Assembly: GCF_017873965.1 (NCBI RefSeq)
Contig: NZ_JAGGKT010000020.1
Coordinates: forward strand, 1 to 64,000
DNA length: 64,000 nucleotides
Direction of reading: 5' to 3'
DNA from: Ammoniphilus resinae
GTDB lineage: Bacteria; Bacillota; Bacilli; Aneurinibacillales; RAOX-1
Shown: positions 26,401 to 36,056 of the stretch, one piece after another
How the letters are laid out: every line of letters starts with the position of its first letter
How positions within the stretch are numbered: the stretch's first letter is position 1
Position numbers and translations under genes: made by a program
Notes under the pieces: generated by a model
Seen by the model: only the letters and a program-made list of their open reading frames with translations
What the model was told of the DNA's origin: nothing
The model's database searches: none

Positions 26401-27117
26401 TTGCGAATTAATAAGTTAATCAGTGAAACGGGGATCATGTCCCGCCGAGAAGTAGACCAATATATAAGCGAAAAAAGAATTACGATTAATGGTGTGGTCG
26501 CTGAATTAGGCAGCCAGGCGACAGCTGATGATGATGTGCGAGTGGATGGTAAGCCAATCCGTCAAAAACCGCAGCTGGTTTATATTGCCCTGAATAAACC
26601 GGTGGGGATTACCTGTACAACAGAAAGACATATCAAGGGAAATATTATCGATTTCGTTAACCATCCACAACGGATCTTCCCGATCGGCAGACTTGACAAA
26701 GATTCGGATGGATTGATCCTCTTGACCAATGACGGCGATATCGTGAACCGAATTTTACGAGCAGAAAACATGCATGATAAGGAATATATCGTCACGGTCG
26801 ATAAACCGGTCACTCCGTTTTTTCTAAAAGGCATGTCTGAAGGTGTTCGAATTCTTGGGACCAAAACCCTTCCCTGTAAAATGACGAAGGTCTCTGACCG
26901 CGTCTTCCGCATTGTCCTGAACCAAGGGTTAAACCGGCAAATCCGCCGGATGTGTGCCGTATTTGGCTATAAGGTGCAGAGGCTGCAACGGGTGCGGATT
27001 ATGAATATTAAACTGGGCAATCTCAAAATAGGAGAGTGGCGTGATCTTAGCAAGGGAGAGCTAGGAGAGCTGTTTGACTTGCTGCATTATCACCCCTCCG
27101 AATCAATGAAAATGTAG
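26401..27117 (+). CDS. rluF: 23S rRNA pseudouridine synthase, RluF/RsuA family
   Basis: The 238-residue enzyme has an N-terminal S4 RNA-binding domain (LRINKLISETGIMSRREVDQ, about 1-60) and the RsuA-type catalytic domain with GRLDKDSDGLILLTNDGD, whose Asp in RLDKDS is the nucleophile. The pattern LNQGLNRQIRRMCAVFGYKV is typical of RluF. It starts with TTG, supported by AAGGGGG about six bases upstream and by the family start. It probably isomerises a uridine in 23S rRNA; the exact site is inferred from the family. Confidence 0.88.
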   Translation: MRINKLISETGIMSRREVDQYISEKRITINGVVAELGSQATADDDVRVDGKPIRQKPQLVYIALNKPVGITCTTERHIKGNIIDFVNHPQRIFPIGRLDKDSDGLILLTNDGDIVNRILRAENMHDKEYIVTVDKPVTPFFLKGMSEGVRILGTKTLPCKMTKVSDRVFRIVLNQGLNRQIRRMCAVFGYKVQRLQRVRIMNIKLGNLKIGEWRDLSKGELGELFDLLHYHPSESMKM

Positions 27118-27140
27118 ACTCATGAACAGGGAAAGGGGCC

Positions 27141-28547
27141 TTATTTTACCCTTTTCCCTTGCTTTAATCCCTCTTGCTGTGGATTGAGAATGACCTGATC
27201 CCCAGCGCTCAGCCCTTTTTCAATCACAACTAAATCGTCGGTCTCCATTCCTTTTTGCACCGGTTGAATGACAGCTTTTCCGTCACGGACCACCCATAAC
27301 GCATCCCCCTTTTCGTAAGGAAAAAGCACCTCAGGTGGAACCGCCAATTGATTGGGCTGTTCCAAAGTGGTAAAGAGAACATCTATGGCATAGCCAGGAC
27401 GCAGCGCGACTTCCTGATCTTCAGGGATGATGGTCACCTTGATCTTTTGCTGGATTAAACCCAAAGAAGAGATCTTCTCCACCGCTGCTGGAGCAATCGC
27501 TTGGACTGTCCCCGAAAAAGTGTATTCCCCATTCCTCCTTTTTTGGATGAGCTGTACCTTCATTCCACTTTTCACATCCATGACATCCTCGGTCAGAAGA
27601 TAGGCCTCCACCTGAAGACCTCCATCCGGAATAACGGTTAATAACGGTGCATTCACCGGGATCGCTGCGCCCTCTTTGGTACTGACCTCCTTGACGACCC
27701 CCTGAATCGGTGAAAAAACCTTCCTGTTTGCCATCTGGTAGGTTAGGTGCTTCATCTGAGCCTCCACCGCTTCCAGCTGTCCCTGATAATACTGATTTGT
27801 GCCCGTTTCGGCTTTCTCCTGATTTAATTCCTGCTGTAAAATATCAATCTGTGTTTGAATGGCCTGTTTTAACCCGCTATAATATTGGACCGTCCCTGGC
27901 AACGGGATCGCTTGTTCATTCATTAGCTTCAATTCCTGTTCTTGCTGCAGCAAACTGTTTTCAAGCTGGTCTACCGTATGTGCTGCCTGCTCCATTTGCT
28001 TTTTGGATACAGCACCGCTCTCATACAATACCTTCATTTCGCGGTAATCCTCTTCACTATTTGCAAGTTGCCGCCCAGTCTCTTCGATGACCAATTGCTG
28101 GCGTTTGATTTCGGCCTGATAAGGGCTTTTTGCTGCCTGCTTTTCCTGCCCTTCAATACTTTCCAGCTGACCCTGCAACTGACCTAGCTGCTTTTGCATA
28201 TCCTGCTCAGTCATTCGCTCTTGACCAAGCAGCCCCTTTTTCTGTGCCTTCAATTGATCTAATTGAAACTCCAAATCCTTCGAATCAATCGCAAGAAGCA
28301 AATCCCCGCGATTCACCTTCTGGCCCTCCTTTGCAAAAAGACCGTTAATCTGGCCACTGATCAGACTATAGATTGGTCTCTCTGCTGCCACAGTGACGAT
28401 GCCTTCTTCCTTCCAGGTCTGCGCTACCGTTTGCGGCTGAACTTCAAGCCATTCCACATCTAGTGCTTTCACAGACGAATAAATGATAAATCCCCCAATT
28501 ATGAAGGCAAAAACGATTGCGGCTACCCACTTGATCTGTTTTTTCAT
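27141..28547 (-). CDS. HlyD/MFP-type efflux adaptor
   Basis: The 468-residue membrane fusion protein has one N-terminal membrane anchor (about 7-27), a biotinyl-lipoyl half motif (ISGQINGLFAKEGQKVNRGDLL), a long coiled coil rich in Gln and Glu (about 95-285), the second lipoyl half (FSPIQGVVKEVSTKEGA) and a beta-barrel domain. Together with the two genes upstream it would form a MacAB-like tripartite system across the Gram-positive envelope. It is the last gene of the ATPase-permease-adaptor operon, starting 14 bp after the permease stop. Substrate unknown. Confidence 0.9.
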   Translation of the reverse strand: MKKQIKWVAAIVFAFIIGGFIIYSSVKALDVEWLEVQPQTVAQTWKEEGIVTVAAERPIYSLISGQINGLFAKEGQKVNRGDLLLAIDSKDLEFQLDQLKAQKKGLLGQERMTEQDMQKQLGQLQGQLESIEGQEKQAAKSPYQAEIKRQQLVIEETGRQLANSEEDYREMKVLYESGAVSKKQMEQAAHTVDQLENSLLQQEQELKLMNEQAIPLPGTVQYYSGLKQAIQTQIDILQQELNQEKAETGTNQYYQGQLEAVEAQMKHLTYQMANRKVFSPIQGVVKEVSTKEGAAIPVNAPLLTVIPDGGLQVEAYLLTEDVMDVKSGMKVQLIQKRRNGEYTFSGTVQAIAPAAVEKISSLGLIQQKIKVTIIPEDQEVALRPGYAIDVLFTTLEQPNQLAVPPEVLFPYEKGDALWVVRDGKAVIQPVQKGMETDDLVVIEKGLSAGDQVILNPQQEGLKQGKRVK

Positions 28548-28560
28548 AGCTCTTCCCCCG

Positions 28561-30921
28561 CTATTCTCTTTCCTTTAATACTTCCACCAAGTCCAATTTT
28601 TGAACCTTTCGCGACACCCATTGCTGAGAAATCCAGATCGCAAAAATCGTCCCCAATACCGCTTGCAAAATCGCCTCGGGACTAATCGTTCCAGGAAGTG
28701 TATATAAATCACTGCTCATCCCCTTGGCAAGAACTTGATTCATAGTCAACGCAATTGGAATTCCAGCCAAAATCCCGAAAAATCCGAGAAACCATTGTTC
28801 AACCGAGATAATCTCCATTACCTCCCGTGGCGTCATGCCCATCACGCGTAAAGAGGCAAGCTCCCTTTTCCTTTCCGCAAGCGAAATAATGCTCGAATTA
28901 TAAACAATGGCAAACCCGGTAATCACGGAAATCACGCCCATGATCCACAGCGTGTAGGTGGAAGAGGCAAGGAGTTGTTCATACTTTTCAATCATTTCCT
29001 GTCTGATCTCCAGGTTCCCCACAAATTTAGAGGTGCTGTACTGGTCTTTAAATGGGACCAGTTGCTTGGAATCGATCGTCAACAAAACAGATGTCGCAAG
29101 ATCTCCCTGTTTTAACAATCCCAACAGCGTATCCTGATTCATATAGACATTGGCCCCTATGTATTGGGGAACAATGCGCTCAACCTTGACCTTCATTTTC
29201 TCCTTGGCCCATATACTGTCCATCTCTAGCACATCTCCCGCTTTCACCTGCAATTGTTCAGCCACCTGCACAGAAAGCATTAGACCTGTTCGCGGAATCT
29301 GTACTCGTTCCCCCTGCTTGTCAAACACCTGATAGAGGTTGGCATTGTTGGATATTCCCAAGGCAACCACGTCTTCTTGATGGTTCAAAAATTGCAAGCT
29401 GACAGGTACCTCGACCATTGGCTCAACCCGATGGACTCCCTGAACATGCTGCAGTTCCCGTACCGCCTGCCTTCGCGGAAGGGGAGCGGAAAAACTTAGC
29501 TTCACGTCTTGTTTTTGCACCTGTGTGAACTGATCCATGATCATCTCACTGGCCATATTCCCGATGGAAAAGAAACAAGCCATCATGCTAAATGTGAAAA
29601 CAATGCCGATAAAGGTAAAAAAACTACGTCCTTTGTTCCGTGTCGCATTTCGCAGTGCCATCCGACCTTGCATCGTGAATATTTGCCAAAATCCCGGCAG
29701 GTTCTCCAGCATGTTTTTCTTCGTAAAAACAGGAATCGGTGGACGCATCGCCTCTGCCGGCTGCAGCCCTAAAACACCCTTGACCCCTTGATAGGAGGCA
29801 AAAAGACTACACAGGGTAGAGATAATCAAGCTGTACAGGAAATATTCAGGCGAGAACCCTGCGGCTAGATTCGGAAGACTAAAGTAACTTTGATACAAAT
29901 CGATCATTAATCCGGATAGCGCCGTTCCTAGAACCCCCCCTAGAATCCCGCCGACCAGCCCGATCAAAAGCCCGTATGACAGATAATGAAGGATAATTTC
30001 CACATTGCGATAACCAAATGCCTTAAGTGTTCCGATCTGACCCCTTTGCGATTCGACTAACCGTTTTAGCATAATGTAGAGAATGATCGCTGCAACCCCA
30101 AGGAACAGGATCGGCATGCTCTTCGCCATCTTCTCCAGCTGTTTCAATTCTTCCGATAGCATCGCGTTACTCAGTTGGTCATTGGCCCCATACAGCGCCT
30201 CAAGCTGATAGGGCTTCAGGGTGGACTTGAGTTTCGCTTCCACATCCGCAAATTTAACCCCGGGTTTCAAGGTAAATACGACATCATTGACCATTTGCTT
30301 TTGGCCAAATAACATCTCCATATCCTCATAAGGCAGATAGGCCACTTCAAAAGTCCGCGGATCAGGAGCAATCGCTTGCGCTTCCTTTAAAGCATAGACA
30401 TATTCCGGACTTTGCCCGCTGCCGCTGACGGTCAGTCCGACCTGTTTTCCATCAATCACGACATCAATTTGATCGCTAAGCCCTAACGAATGTGCCTTTA
30501 AAAATTTGTCTGCCAACAAGATTTGGCGGCTATTTTTTTGCGGGAAGGACCCCTGTAAAAGCTCGACATCGTTTAACCGGTGTGGAAGTGTTTCATCAAA
30601 GGAGATCAATCGTAAATAAACATCCTCTGAATCTGAAGAGGGGATCAGCACTCTGACCTCTTTGACGAGCCGACCATTCACCCGGTCCACACCCTCCATA
30701 TCCTTTATTGCTTTCGCCTTCGATAATGGCATCGCCTTGACCTTGGCAAACCCGTCGGCAAAATGGTAGTGACGATAGAACTCATCCTTCGCGGCAAATA
30801 AATGGTCTTTAGACATCGACATGGAGGTATAGGTCATCAGCCCGATGGCAATCACAATCGTACAGGCAATGTAGGCGATTTTATTCTCGGCCATGTCCCG
30901 CCACATTTTGCGCCATAACAT
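28561..30921 (-). CDS. FtsX-family ABC transporter permease, large double-domain type
   Basis: The 786-residue permease has an N-terminal membrane segment, an extracellular domain (about 40-260), three membrane helices (about 270-400), a fourth near 430, a second extracellular domain, and three C-terminal helices. Two FtsX domains (LYIMLKRLVESQRGQIGTLK and ELASLRVMGMTPREV) are present. Such proteins usually act in mechanotransmission or export of lipids or peptides rather than import. The ATG overlaps the stop of the ATPase gene (TAATG) and GGAGGAGG lies upstream. Confidence 0.9.
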   Translation of the reverse strand: MLWRKMWRDMAENKIAYIACTIVIAIGLMTYTSMSMSKDHLFAAKDEFYRHYHFADGFAKVKAMPLSKAKAIKDMEGVDRVNGRLVKEVRVLIPSSDSEDVYLRLISFDETLPHRLNDVELLQGSFPQKNSRQILLADKFLKAHSLGLSDQIDVVIDGKQVGLTVSGSGQSPEYVYALKEAQAIAPDPRTFEVAYLPYEDMEMLFGQKQMVNDVVFTLKPGVKFADVEAKLKSTLKPYQLEALYGANDQLSNAMLSEELKQLEKMAKSMPILFLGVAAIILYIMLKRLVESQRGQIGTLKAFGYRNVEIILHYLSYGLLIGLVGGILGGVLGTALSGLMIDLYQSYFSLPNLAAGFSPEYFLYSLIISTLCSLFASYQGVKGVLGLQPAEAMRPPIPVFTKKNMLENLPGFWQIFTMQGRMALRNATRNKGRSFFTFIGIVFTFSMMACFFSIGNMASEMIMDQFTQVQKQDVKLSFSAPLPRRQAVRELQHVQGVHRVEPMVEVPVSLQFLNHQEDVVALGISNNANLYQVFDKQGERVQIPRTGLMLSVQVAEQLQVKAGDVLEMDSIWAKEKMKVKVERIVPQYIGANVYMNQDTLLGLLKQGDLATSVLLTIDSKQLVPFKDQYSTSKFVGNLEIRQEMIEKYEQLLASSTYTLWIMGVISVITGFAIVYNSSIISLAERKRELASLRVMGMTPREVMEIISVEQWFLGFFGILAGIPIALTMNQVLAKGMSSDLYTLPGTISPEAILQAVLGTIFAIWISQQWVSRKVQKLDLVEVLKERE

Positions 30922-31625
30922 TACCAAACGACCTCCTCCGGAGGGACAGGATGCGGATGGACCGTAATGTTTTCCAGCCTGCCATCTTTCATGTAGAAAA
31001 CACGATCGGCCATCTCGGCGATCCCCGCATTGTGGGTAATAATCATCACCGTTTTTTTGTATTGCACACTGAATTCTTTCAATAGCTTCAGCATTTGCAC
31101 CCCTGTTGCAAAATCCAGGGCACCCGTTGGCTCATCACATAACAAAAGATCAGGATTTTTCGCAATGGCACGAGCCACCGCTACTCTCTGCTGTTGCCCA
31201 CCGGAAAGCTGGGCTGGAAAGTGATCAGCCCGATCAGCCAAGCCGACCTGTGCCAAAACCTCCTTGACATTTAAAGGGTCTTTGGCAATCTGCACAGCCA
31301 TTTGCACATTTTCATAGGCGGTCAGATTGGGCATTAAATTATAAAACTGAAAGACAAAGCCAACCGCATGTCGCCTGTACTCCGTTAACACCTTTTCTGT
31401 GGCCTGATGGAGAGGCTGCCCCTTATAATAGACCTCACCCGAACTCACCGTATCCATCCCACCAATCAGATTCATCATCGTACTTTTCCCCGAGCCGCTC
31501 GGCCCCAGCACGACTATAAATTCCCCCTGATTGATCTCAAAACTCACTTCTTTTAATGCCTCCACGCGGACTTCGCCCATCTGATAAACCTTCGAAATCC
31601 CCTTCACCCTAATAATTGCGTTCAT
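30921..31625 (-). CDS. ABC transporter ATP-binding protein, LolD/MacB type
   Basis: The 234-residue ATPase has Walker A GPSGSGKSTMM, Q-loop FQFYNLMPNLT, signature LSGGQQQRVAVARA, Walker B LLLCDEPTGALD and the H-loop in MIITHN. It energises the FtsX-type permease encoded next, with which it overlaps by one base. It is the first gene of the three-gene export operon. GAGGGATT precedes the ATG. Confidence 0.95.
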   Translation of the reverse strand: MNAIIRVKGISKVYQMGEVRVEALKEVSFEINQGEFIVVLGPSGSGKSTMMNLIGGMDTVSSGEVYYKGQPLHQATEKVLTEYRRHAVGFVFQFYNLMPNLTAYENVQMAVQIAKDPLNVKEVLAQVGLADRADHFPAQLSGGQQQRVAVARAIAKNPDLLLCDEPTGALDFATGVQMLKLLKEFSVQYKKTVMIITHNAGIAEMADRVFYMKDGRLENITVHPHPVPPEEVVW

Positions 31626-31823
31626 ATGTAATCCCTCTTCTTAAAGGATAGAATCTACCTCCATCATAACTCCTCACAAGTCTCCGTGATAGATCAGGTA
31701 TTACAACTTCTTGAAAATTTTAAAAATCACAAAGGGTGTTTTACCTTAGCGGATAATATAACCTGACTAGGGAAAAATAGGTTTCATTAATTGGGAAATT
31801 CTTTTTAAGGCAGGTGAGCAGGG

Positions 31824-33377
31824 TTGCCTCATGACAAAGGGTGGCGCAAATCGAGGGCAAAAACGGCTGACAATCTAATGACAGAAGATCAGCCTTTTTC
31901 TTTTCGCTTGCAAACCAATGCCGATCTGCTGAAAGAAATCTTTTACTATCCAACAAATCTAGCCTTAAAAGTTCGCAACCTATATATTCCTTTGTTAGAT
32001 CGTGAAGGGATGGTCTTTTATTGGGAGGATTCTGTGGATACTCAGACGATTGAGGCCCATATTGTTGGACCCTTATTGCAAACAAAGGAAATCGCAATGG
32101 ACAGCGGCGATATTGCCACATTATTAACAAAGCATGTGTTAACGGCGGCATCGTCAAAAAAAATTTCATTCATTCAAGAGGCCATAGATGAGTTAATCAA
32201 CGGAAACACGGTCCTTTTCACCGAAGGATATGCCCATGCCTTATCCATCTCTACAACGAGCTTTGAAGGGCGCACCATTTCCCTGCCAACAGTGGAAAAC
32301 GCCGTCAAAGGGCCTAAAGAGGCTTTTATTGAATCGGCATCCGTCAATCGTTCTTTGATTCGCAAGCATGTAAGGGAGCATGATTTGATCTGTGAATTAA
32401 TTACCGTTGGAGAGAGGGCTCCGAAACAGGTTTCGATGATGTATTTACATTCGATTGCTGATTCCGAGCTAATTGAGGGAGTAAAAAAACGCATCATGGA
32501 CATCGATACAGATACCATCATGAATCTGTCTATGTTAGAACAGCATTTGGAAGAAAGGCCTTACTCCCTTTTTCCATCGATCTTAGCAACAGAAAGGCCA
32601 GATCGAGCGGCTTCCTTTATGTATGAGGGACATATCGTTTTAATCATGGATAATTCTCCGTTGGCATTAATCGTTCCGGTAACCTTTTGGGCCCTTTTTC
32701 AAACGGGCGAAGATTGGTACCTGCGTTGGGCCTATGGAAATTTTATCCGCCTCATTCGTTTAATTTCCGTATTTGTCGCTTTGTTTACACCATCGCTTTA
32801 TATTGCAGCCGTGACTTTTCACGTTGAGATGATTCCCCCTGATCTGATGCTGGCAATTGCGGCAACAAGGGAAAGGGTCCCTTTTCCCACGCTTGTTGAG
32901 GTCCTGATTATGGAGGTTTCTTTCGAAATATTACGGGAGGCTGGAATCCGGATTCCAAGTGTTATTGGACCGACCATCGGCATCCTTGGCGCCCTCATCC
33001 TTGGCCAGGCCGCTGTGCAAGCCAATATTGTCAGTCCGATCCTCGTTGTCATCGTAGCGATCACAGGTTTGTCCTCGTTTGCCATCCCGGAGATTAGTTT
33101 TAATTTTGGCATCCGTATTTTACGCTTTTTAATGCTATTCGTAGCGTTCTTCACCGGTTTCTTTGGAATTGGCTTGCTCTCTACCTTTTTAGTTGCTTAT
33201 ATGGTCTCTTTAAAATCATTCGGCGTGCCTTTTCTTTCCCCGATGGCACCTTTTCAGCCTTCTGCGAAAGATTTACTGTATCGCCCAATTCTTAGAGATC
33301 GTCTGTTGCGCCCTTTTTATGCAAGTCCTCAAGATCAAGTCAGGCAGAAAAAAACAGAAAGGAAATCATCCCGATGA
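31824..33377 (+). CDS. gerA: Spore germinant receptor subunit A (GerA family)
   Basis: The 517-residue protein has the A-subunit layout: a large hydrophilic N-terminal region (about 1-260) with YLHSIADSELIEGVKKRI and the IEDNPYSLFPS-like EERPYSLFPSI, then several membrane segments from about 290 to 460. It sits in the spore inner membrane and forms the germinant-sensing complex with B and C. TTG at 31824 has AGGTGA six bases upstream; an in-frame ATG at 31878 is an alternative. The stop overlaps the start of gerB. Confidence 0.93.
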   Translation: MPHDKGWRKSRAKTADNLMTEDQPFSFRLQTNADLLKEIFYYPTNLALKVRNLYIPLLDREGMVFYWEDSVDTQTIEAHIVGPLLQTKEIAMDSGDIATLLTKHVLTAASSKKISFIQEAIDELINGNTVLFTEGYAHALSISTTSFEGRTISLPTVENAVKGPKEAFIESASVNRSLIRKHVREHDLICELITVGERAPKQVSMMYLHSIADSELIEGVKKRIMDIDTDTIMNLSMLEQHLEERPYSLFPSILATERPDRAASFMYEGHIVLIMDNSPLALIVPVTFWALFQTGEDWYLRWAYGNFIRLIRLISVFVALFTPSLYIAAVTFHVEMIPPDLMLAIAATRERVPFPTLVEVLIMEVSFEILREAGIRIPSVIGPTIGILGALILGQAAVQANIVSPILVVIVAITGLSSFAIPEISFNFGIRILRFLMLFVAFFTGFFGIGLLSTFLVAYMVSLKSFGVPFLSPMAPFQPSAKDLLYRPILRDRLLRPFYASPQDQVRQKKTERKSSR

Positions 33378-34471
33378 TAAAAATATCTGATGGGAAATTA
33401 GGAGTGAAAGAATTCACAGCACTCGTTTTTGTCACGATTGCGATAAAGGGGACGGACACCACTCCGGACTTGCTGATCTATGCGGGAATGAATGCATCAT
33501 GGGTGCTTCCCATTTTCTTCACTGTCTTTATATTTATTCCCTTGTTGATCCTTTTTCCTCTAATGAAAAAGCATGATCAAGGTTTGTTGGAGCTCATTTT
33601 TCGGTTGGCAGGGAAAAAAGTCGGGATTCTCATTTGCTTTCTCTTATTCCTAGTGATACTCTCATCCACCACAGTAAACAGTCGAAGTTATATCGATATT
33701 ATCAATACCATGTATTACCCCCTTACCCCGTTGACACTTCAATACTTTTTATTTTTGATGGTTTGTTATTTTATTGCGAAACGGGGCTTTGAATCGATCG
33801 GACGGGCTTCCTCTGTCATGGTTTGGTACCTCGTTGTGTCTGGCATCATCCTTTTATTTTCGGTATGGAAGAAATCGCACTGGCTAAACCTGTTCCCCCT
33901 TGCCGGTCCTGGAATCATTCCATTACTTCGGGACGGGGCGGCTTATAGCTCCATCTTTGGGGAGATCGTTTTGCTTGCGGTTTTCCTTCCATTTCTTCGA
34001 AGTTATCAGGATTTCCGAAAAGCTTCCCTGATTGGGTTCGGATTTTCAGCCTTTTGGGTCGCCATCTTATGTGCATTCTACACGATGGTATTTGATTATC
34101 CTTCTGTGGAGTATCTAAATTACCCGTACCATCAACTCACCAGGGTTGCCAGTCTTGGCGGACTGATTACCCATTTAGATGCCATATTTCTTGGTTTTTG
34201 GGTGATTGCATCTGTCCTTCATTTTTCTATTTACTTATATATGACCGCTTATATCTTCGCGCGCACACTGCGGCTGGATGCATTCGAGCCACTGCTGTTG
34301 CCTTTGACAGGATTGATTTTATTGATCGGATTAATCCCGGATAATATCATCACATTGAATCAAAGCCGGGAGTTCGTCATCTTTAGTGCATCTGCAATCG
34401 TCTTTTTCTTGCCATTATTCCTCTGGGGGTTAGATCGATGGAAGGGGCGCAGACAGAGTGAGAAAGCTTAG
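33374..34471 (+). CDS. gerB: Spore germinant receptor permease subunit B
   Basis: The 365-residue protein of the GerB/APC-type transporter fold has about ten membrane helices. It opens with KISDGKLGVKEFTALVFVTIA, typical of the family. In germinant receptors this subunit binds the small-molecule germinant, often an amino acid. Its start overlaps gerA by four bases (ATGA) and its end overlaps gerC by 14. The ligand cannot be predicted from sequence. Confidence 0.93.
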   Translation: MIKISDGKLGVKEFTALVFVTIAIKGTDTTPDLLIYAGMNASWVLPIFFTVFIFIPLLILFPLMKKHDQGLLELIFRLAGKKVGILICFLLFLVILSSTTVNSRSYIDIINTMYYPLTPLTLQYFLFLMVCYFIAKRGFESIGRASSVMVWYLVVSGIILLFSVWKKSHWLNLFPLAGPGIIPLLRDGAAYSSIFGEIVLLAVFLPFLRSYQDFRKASLIGFGFSAFWVAILCAFYTMVFDYPSVEYLNYPYHQLTRVASLGGLITHLDAIFLGFWVIASVLHFSIYLYMTAYIFARTLRLDAFEPLLLPLTGLILLIGLIPDNIITLNQSREFVIFSASAIVFFLPLFLWGLDRWKGRRQSEKA

Positions 34472-35678
34472 TTTCCTATTGCCATGGGTTTTTATGCTGA
34501 TTCTAACTGCTTGCGGCGATCGGGCAGAACTAGAGGACCTCGGACATGTCGTTGTCCTAGGGGTGGATAAAGCAGAAGATCATCAGGTTGCCGTCACCTT
34601 TCAGATTGCCAACCCACAGGTAGGGTCTACATCCCAAGCATCTGCTGAAAACGAACCCCCCAGCGACATTTTGACCATTACGGCTCCAGATATTGTTTCA
34701 GCCAAAGAATTAGCCCAAAGTGTCGCTTCTCGGAAGCTTAATTTTACCCATTTAAATACGATGATTATTAGCGAAGAGCTGGCACGCACCAAGCAGTTCC
34801 ACCATGTCATTGCCTCCTCCACAGGGGATCGGGAAATGCGCAGGGAAATTCATATTATCATTTCAAAGGAAAAGGCAAGCGAATTTATCCATGCCAATAA
34901 ACCTAAGCTTGAAACACGTCCCCATAAATATTATGCCTTTATGCAAGACCGGTGGAGGGATATTGGGTTTGTTCCAGACGCTACGATTAACCGTTATTTC
35001 GAGAGATTATCCGGCGAGCTCTTTCTTGCGATTTATGCGACAACAACGAGAAGTCCTAAACACGAGAAAGATGAAGATCAATATTTAGCGGGACAAGTCC
35101 CGCAACAGGGAGGGGACCCGGTTCAAGTCATGGGCTCTGCCGTTTTTAAATTCGGTCAGATGATCGGTACCTTGACTGGGGAGGAAACACGAATTGCCCT
35201 GTTCCTCCGACCAAAGGCTGTAAACCGTTCCGTTGTTGCCTCTTACCCCGATCCACGAAAAAAGGATTTCCGAGTTACCGTACGATTGCTTCGCGTCAGC
35301 CCAACCGATGTTAAAATTAATGTCCACAAGGACCCAACTGAAGTGAAAGTAAGGGTTCCACTAAAGGTACAAGTTATTCAAATCCCAAGTCTAGTCGATT
35401 ATGTCTTGGACTTAAAATACCAGGAACAGCTAAAAAGGGCGATTAAGGAGTCATTGGAATCGAAAGCAAATGCTCTGGTCAAAAAGACACAAGAACAATT
35501 TGCTTCAGAACCCTTTAAATGGTATCTATTTGCTCGAAAGGAATTTTGGACAATGAAGGATTACAGGGAATATCAATGGGAAAAGAAATATACCGAGGCA
35601 AAAGTTCAGATTGAGTTTATGCCAAGCATCGAAAGCTTTGGAAAACAGTTTAAACCACCGCAAATTCATGAGCAATAA
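34458..35678 (+). CDS. gerC: Spore germinant receptor lipoprotein subunit C
   Basis: The 406-residue protein has a signal peptide ending in the lipobox LTAC, so it is a lipoprotein facing the spore intermembrane space. GerC-family landmarks include AELEDLGHVVVLGVDKAED and the later REIHIIISKEKASEFI and SAVFKFGQMIGTLTGEET. GTG is the start, 14 bases inside gerB. It completes the A-B-C receptor. Confidence 0.92.
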   Translation: MRKLSFLLPWVFMLILTACGDRAELEDLGHVVVLGVDKAEDHQVAVTFQIANPQVGSTSQASAENEPPSDILTITAPDIVSAKELAQSVASRKLNFTHLNTMIISEELARTKQFHHVIASSTGDREMRREIHIIISKEKASEFIHANKPKLETRPHKYYAFMQDRWRDIGFVPDATINRYFERLSGELFLAIYATTTRSPKHEKDEDQYLAGQVPQQGGDPVQVMGSAVFKFGQMIGTLTGEETRIALFLRPKAVNRSVVASYPDPRKKDFRVTVRLLRVSPTDVKINVHKDPTEVKVRVPLKVQVIQIPSLVDYVLDLKYQEQLKRAIKESLESKANALVKKTQEQFASEPFKWYLFARKEFWTMKDYREYQWEKKYTEAKVQIEFMPSIESFGKQFKPPQIHEQ

Positions 35679-35692
35679 AGGGAGTGTTAAGT

Positions 35693-35857
35693 GTGATCTG
35701 GGTTCTAGGAGGTTTCTCCCTCTATTTAACTTATTACACGTTTTCTTATGCCCGTTCGGTACAGAGAGAAGGAAATAAGCTCTCTGGTTTCTTCATCATC
35801 CTTTTGTCTGGATGCTTTTTACCACTATGGATTTCTCTGTGGTTGAAGTTTCACTAG
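35693..35857 (+). CDS. Small two-helix membrane protein after gerC, possible D subunit
   Basis: A 54-residue reading frame begins with GTG 15 bp after gerC, with GGGAGTG seven bases upstream. It encodes two predicted membrane helices (about 2-18 and 32-51, including FFIILLSGCFLPLWIS) joined by a charged loop RSVQREGNK. Small two-helix D-subunit proteins are known in some Bacillus ger operons and modulate germination. Position, size and topology fit that idea. No sequence motif proves it. Confidence 0.55.
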   Translation: MIWVLGGFSLYLTYYTFSYARSVQREGNKLSGFFIILLSGCFLPLWISLWLKFH

Positions 35858-36056
35858 TTGGGAATGTTATTATACAGAATGAAAAATACCTTATTTATGC
35901 CAAATCAATATCCTTATGATGCCGAACTGATATAGATATGCAGTAGAAGTTAGTATTATACTATAAAATAGGCTTCCTTTCATACTCTTATGGAGATAAA
36001 CAAGCAACTTTCCCAAAAGGGTAAATATAATTGGACACACAGGAGGAGTGAAAAGT

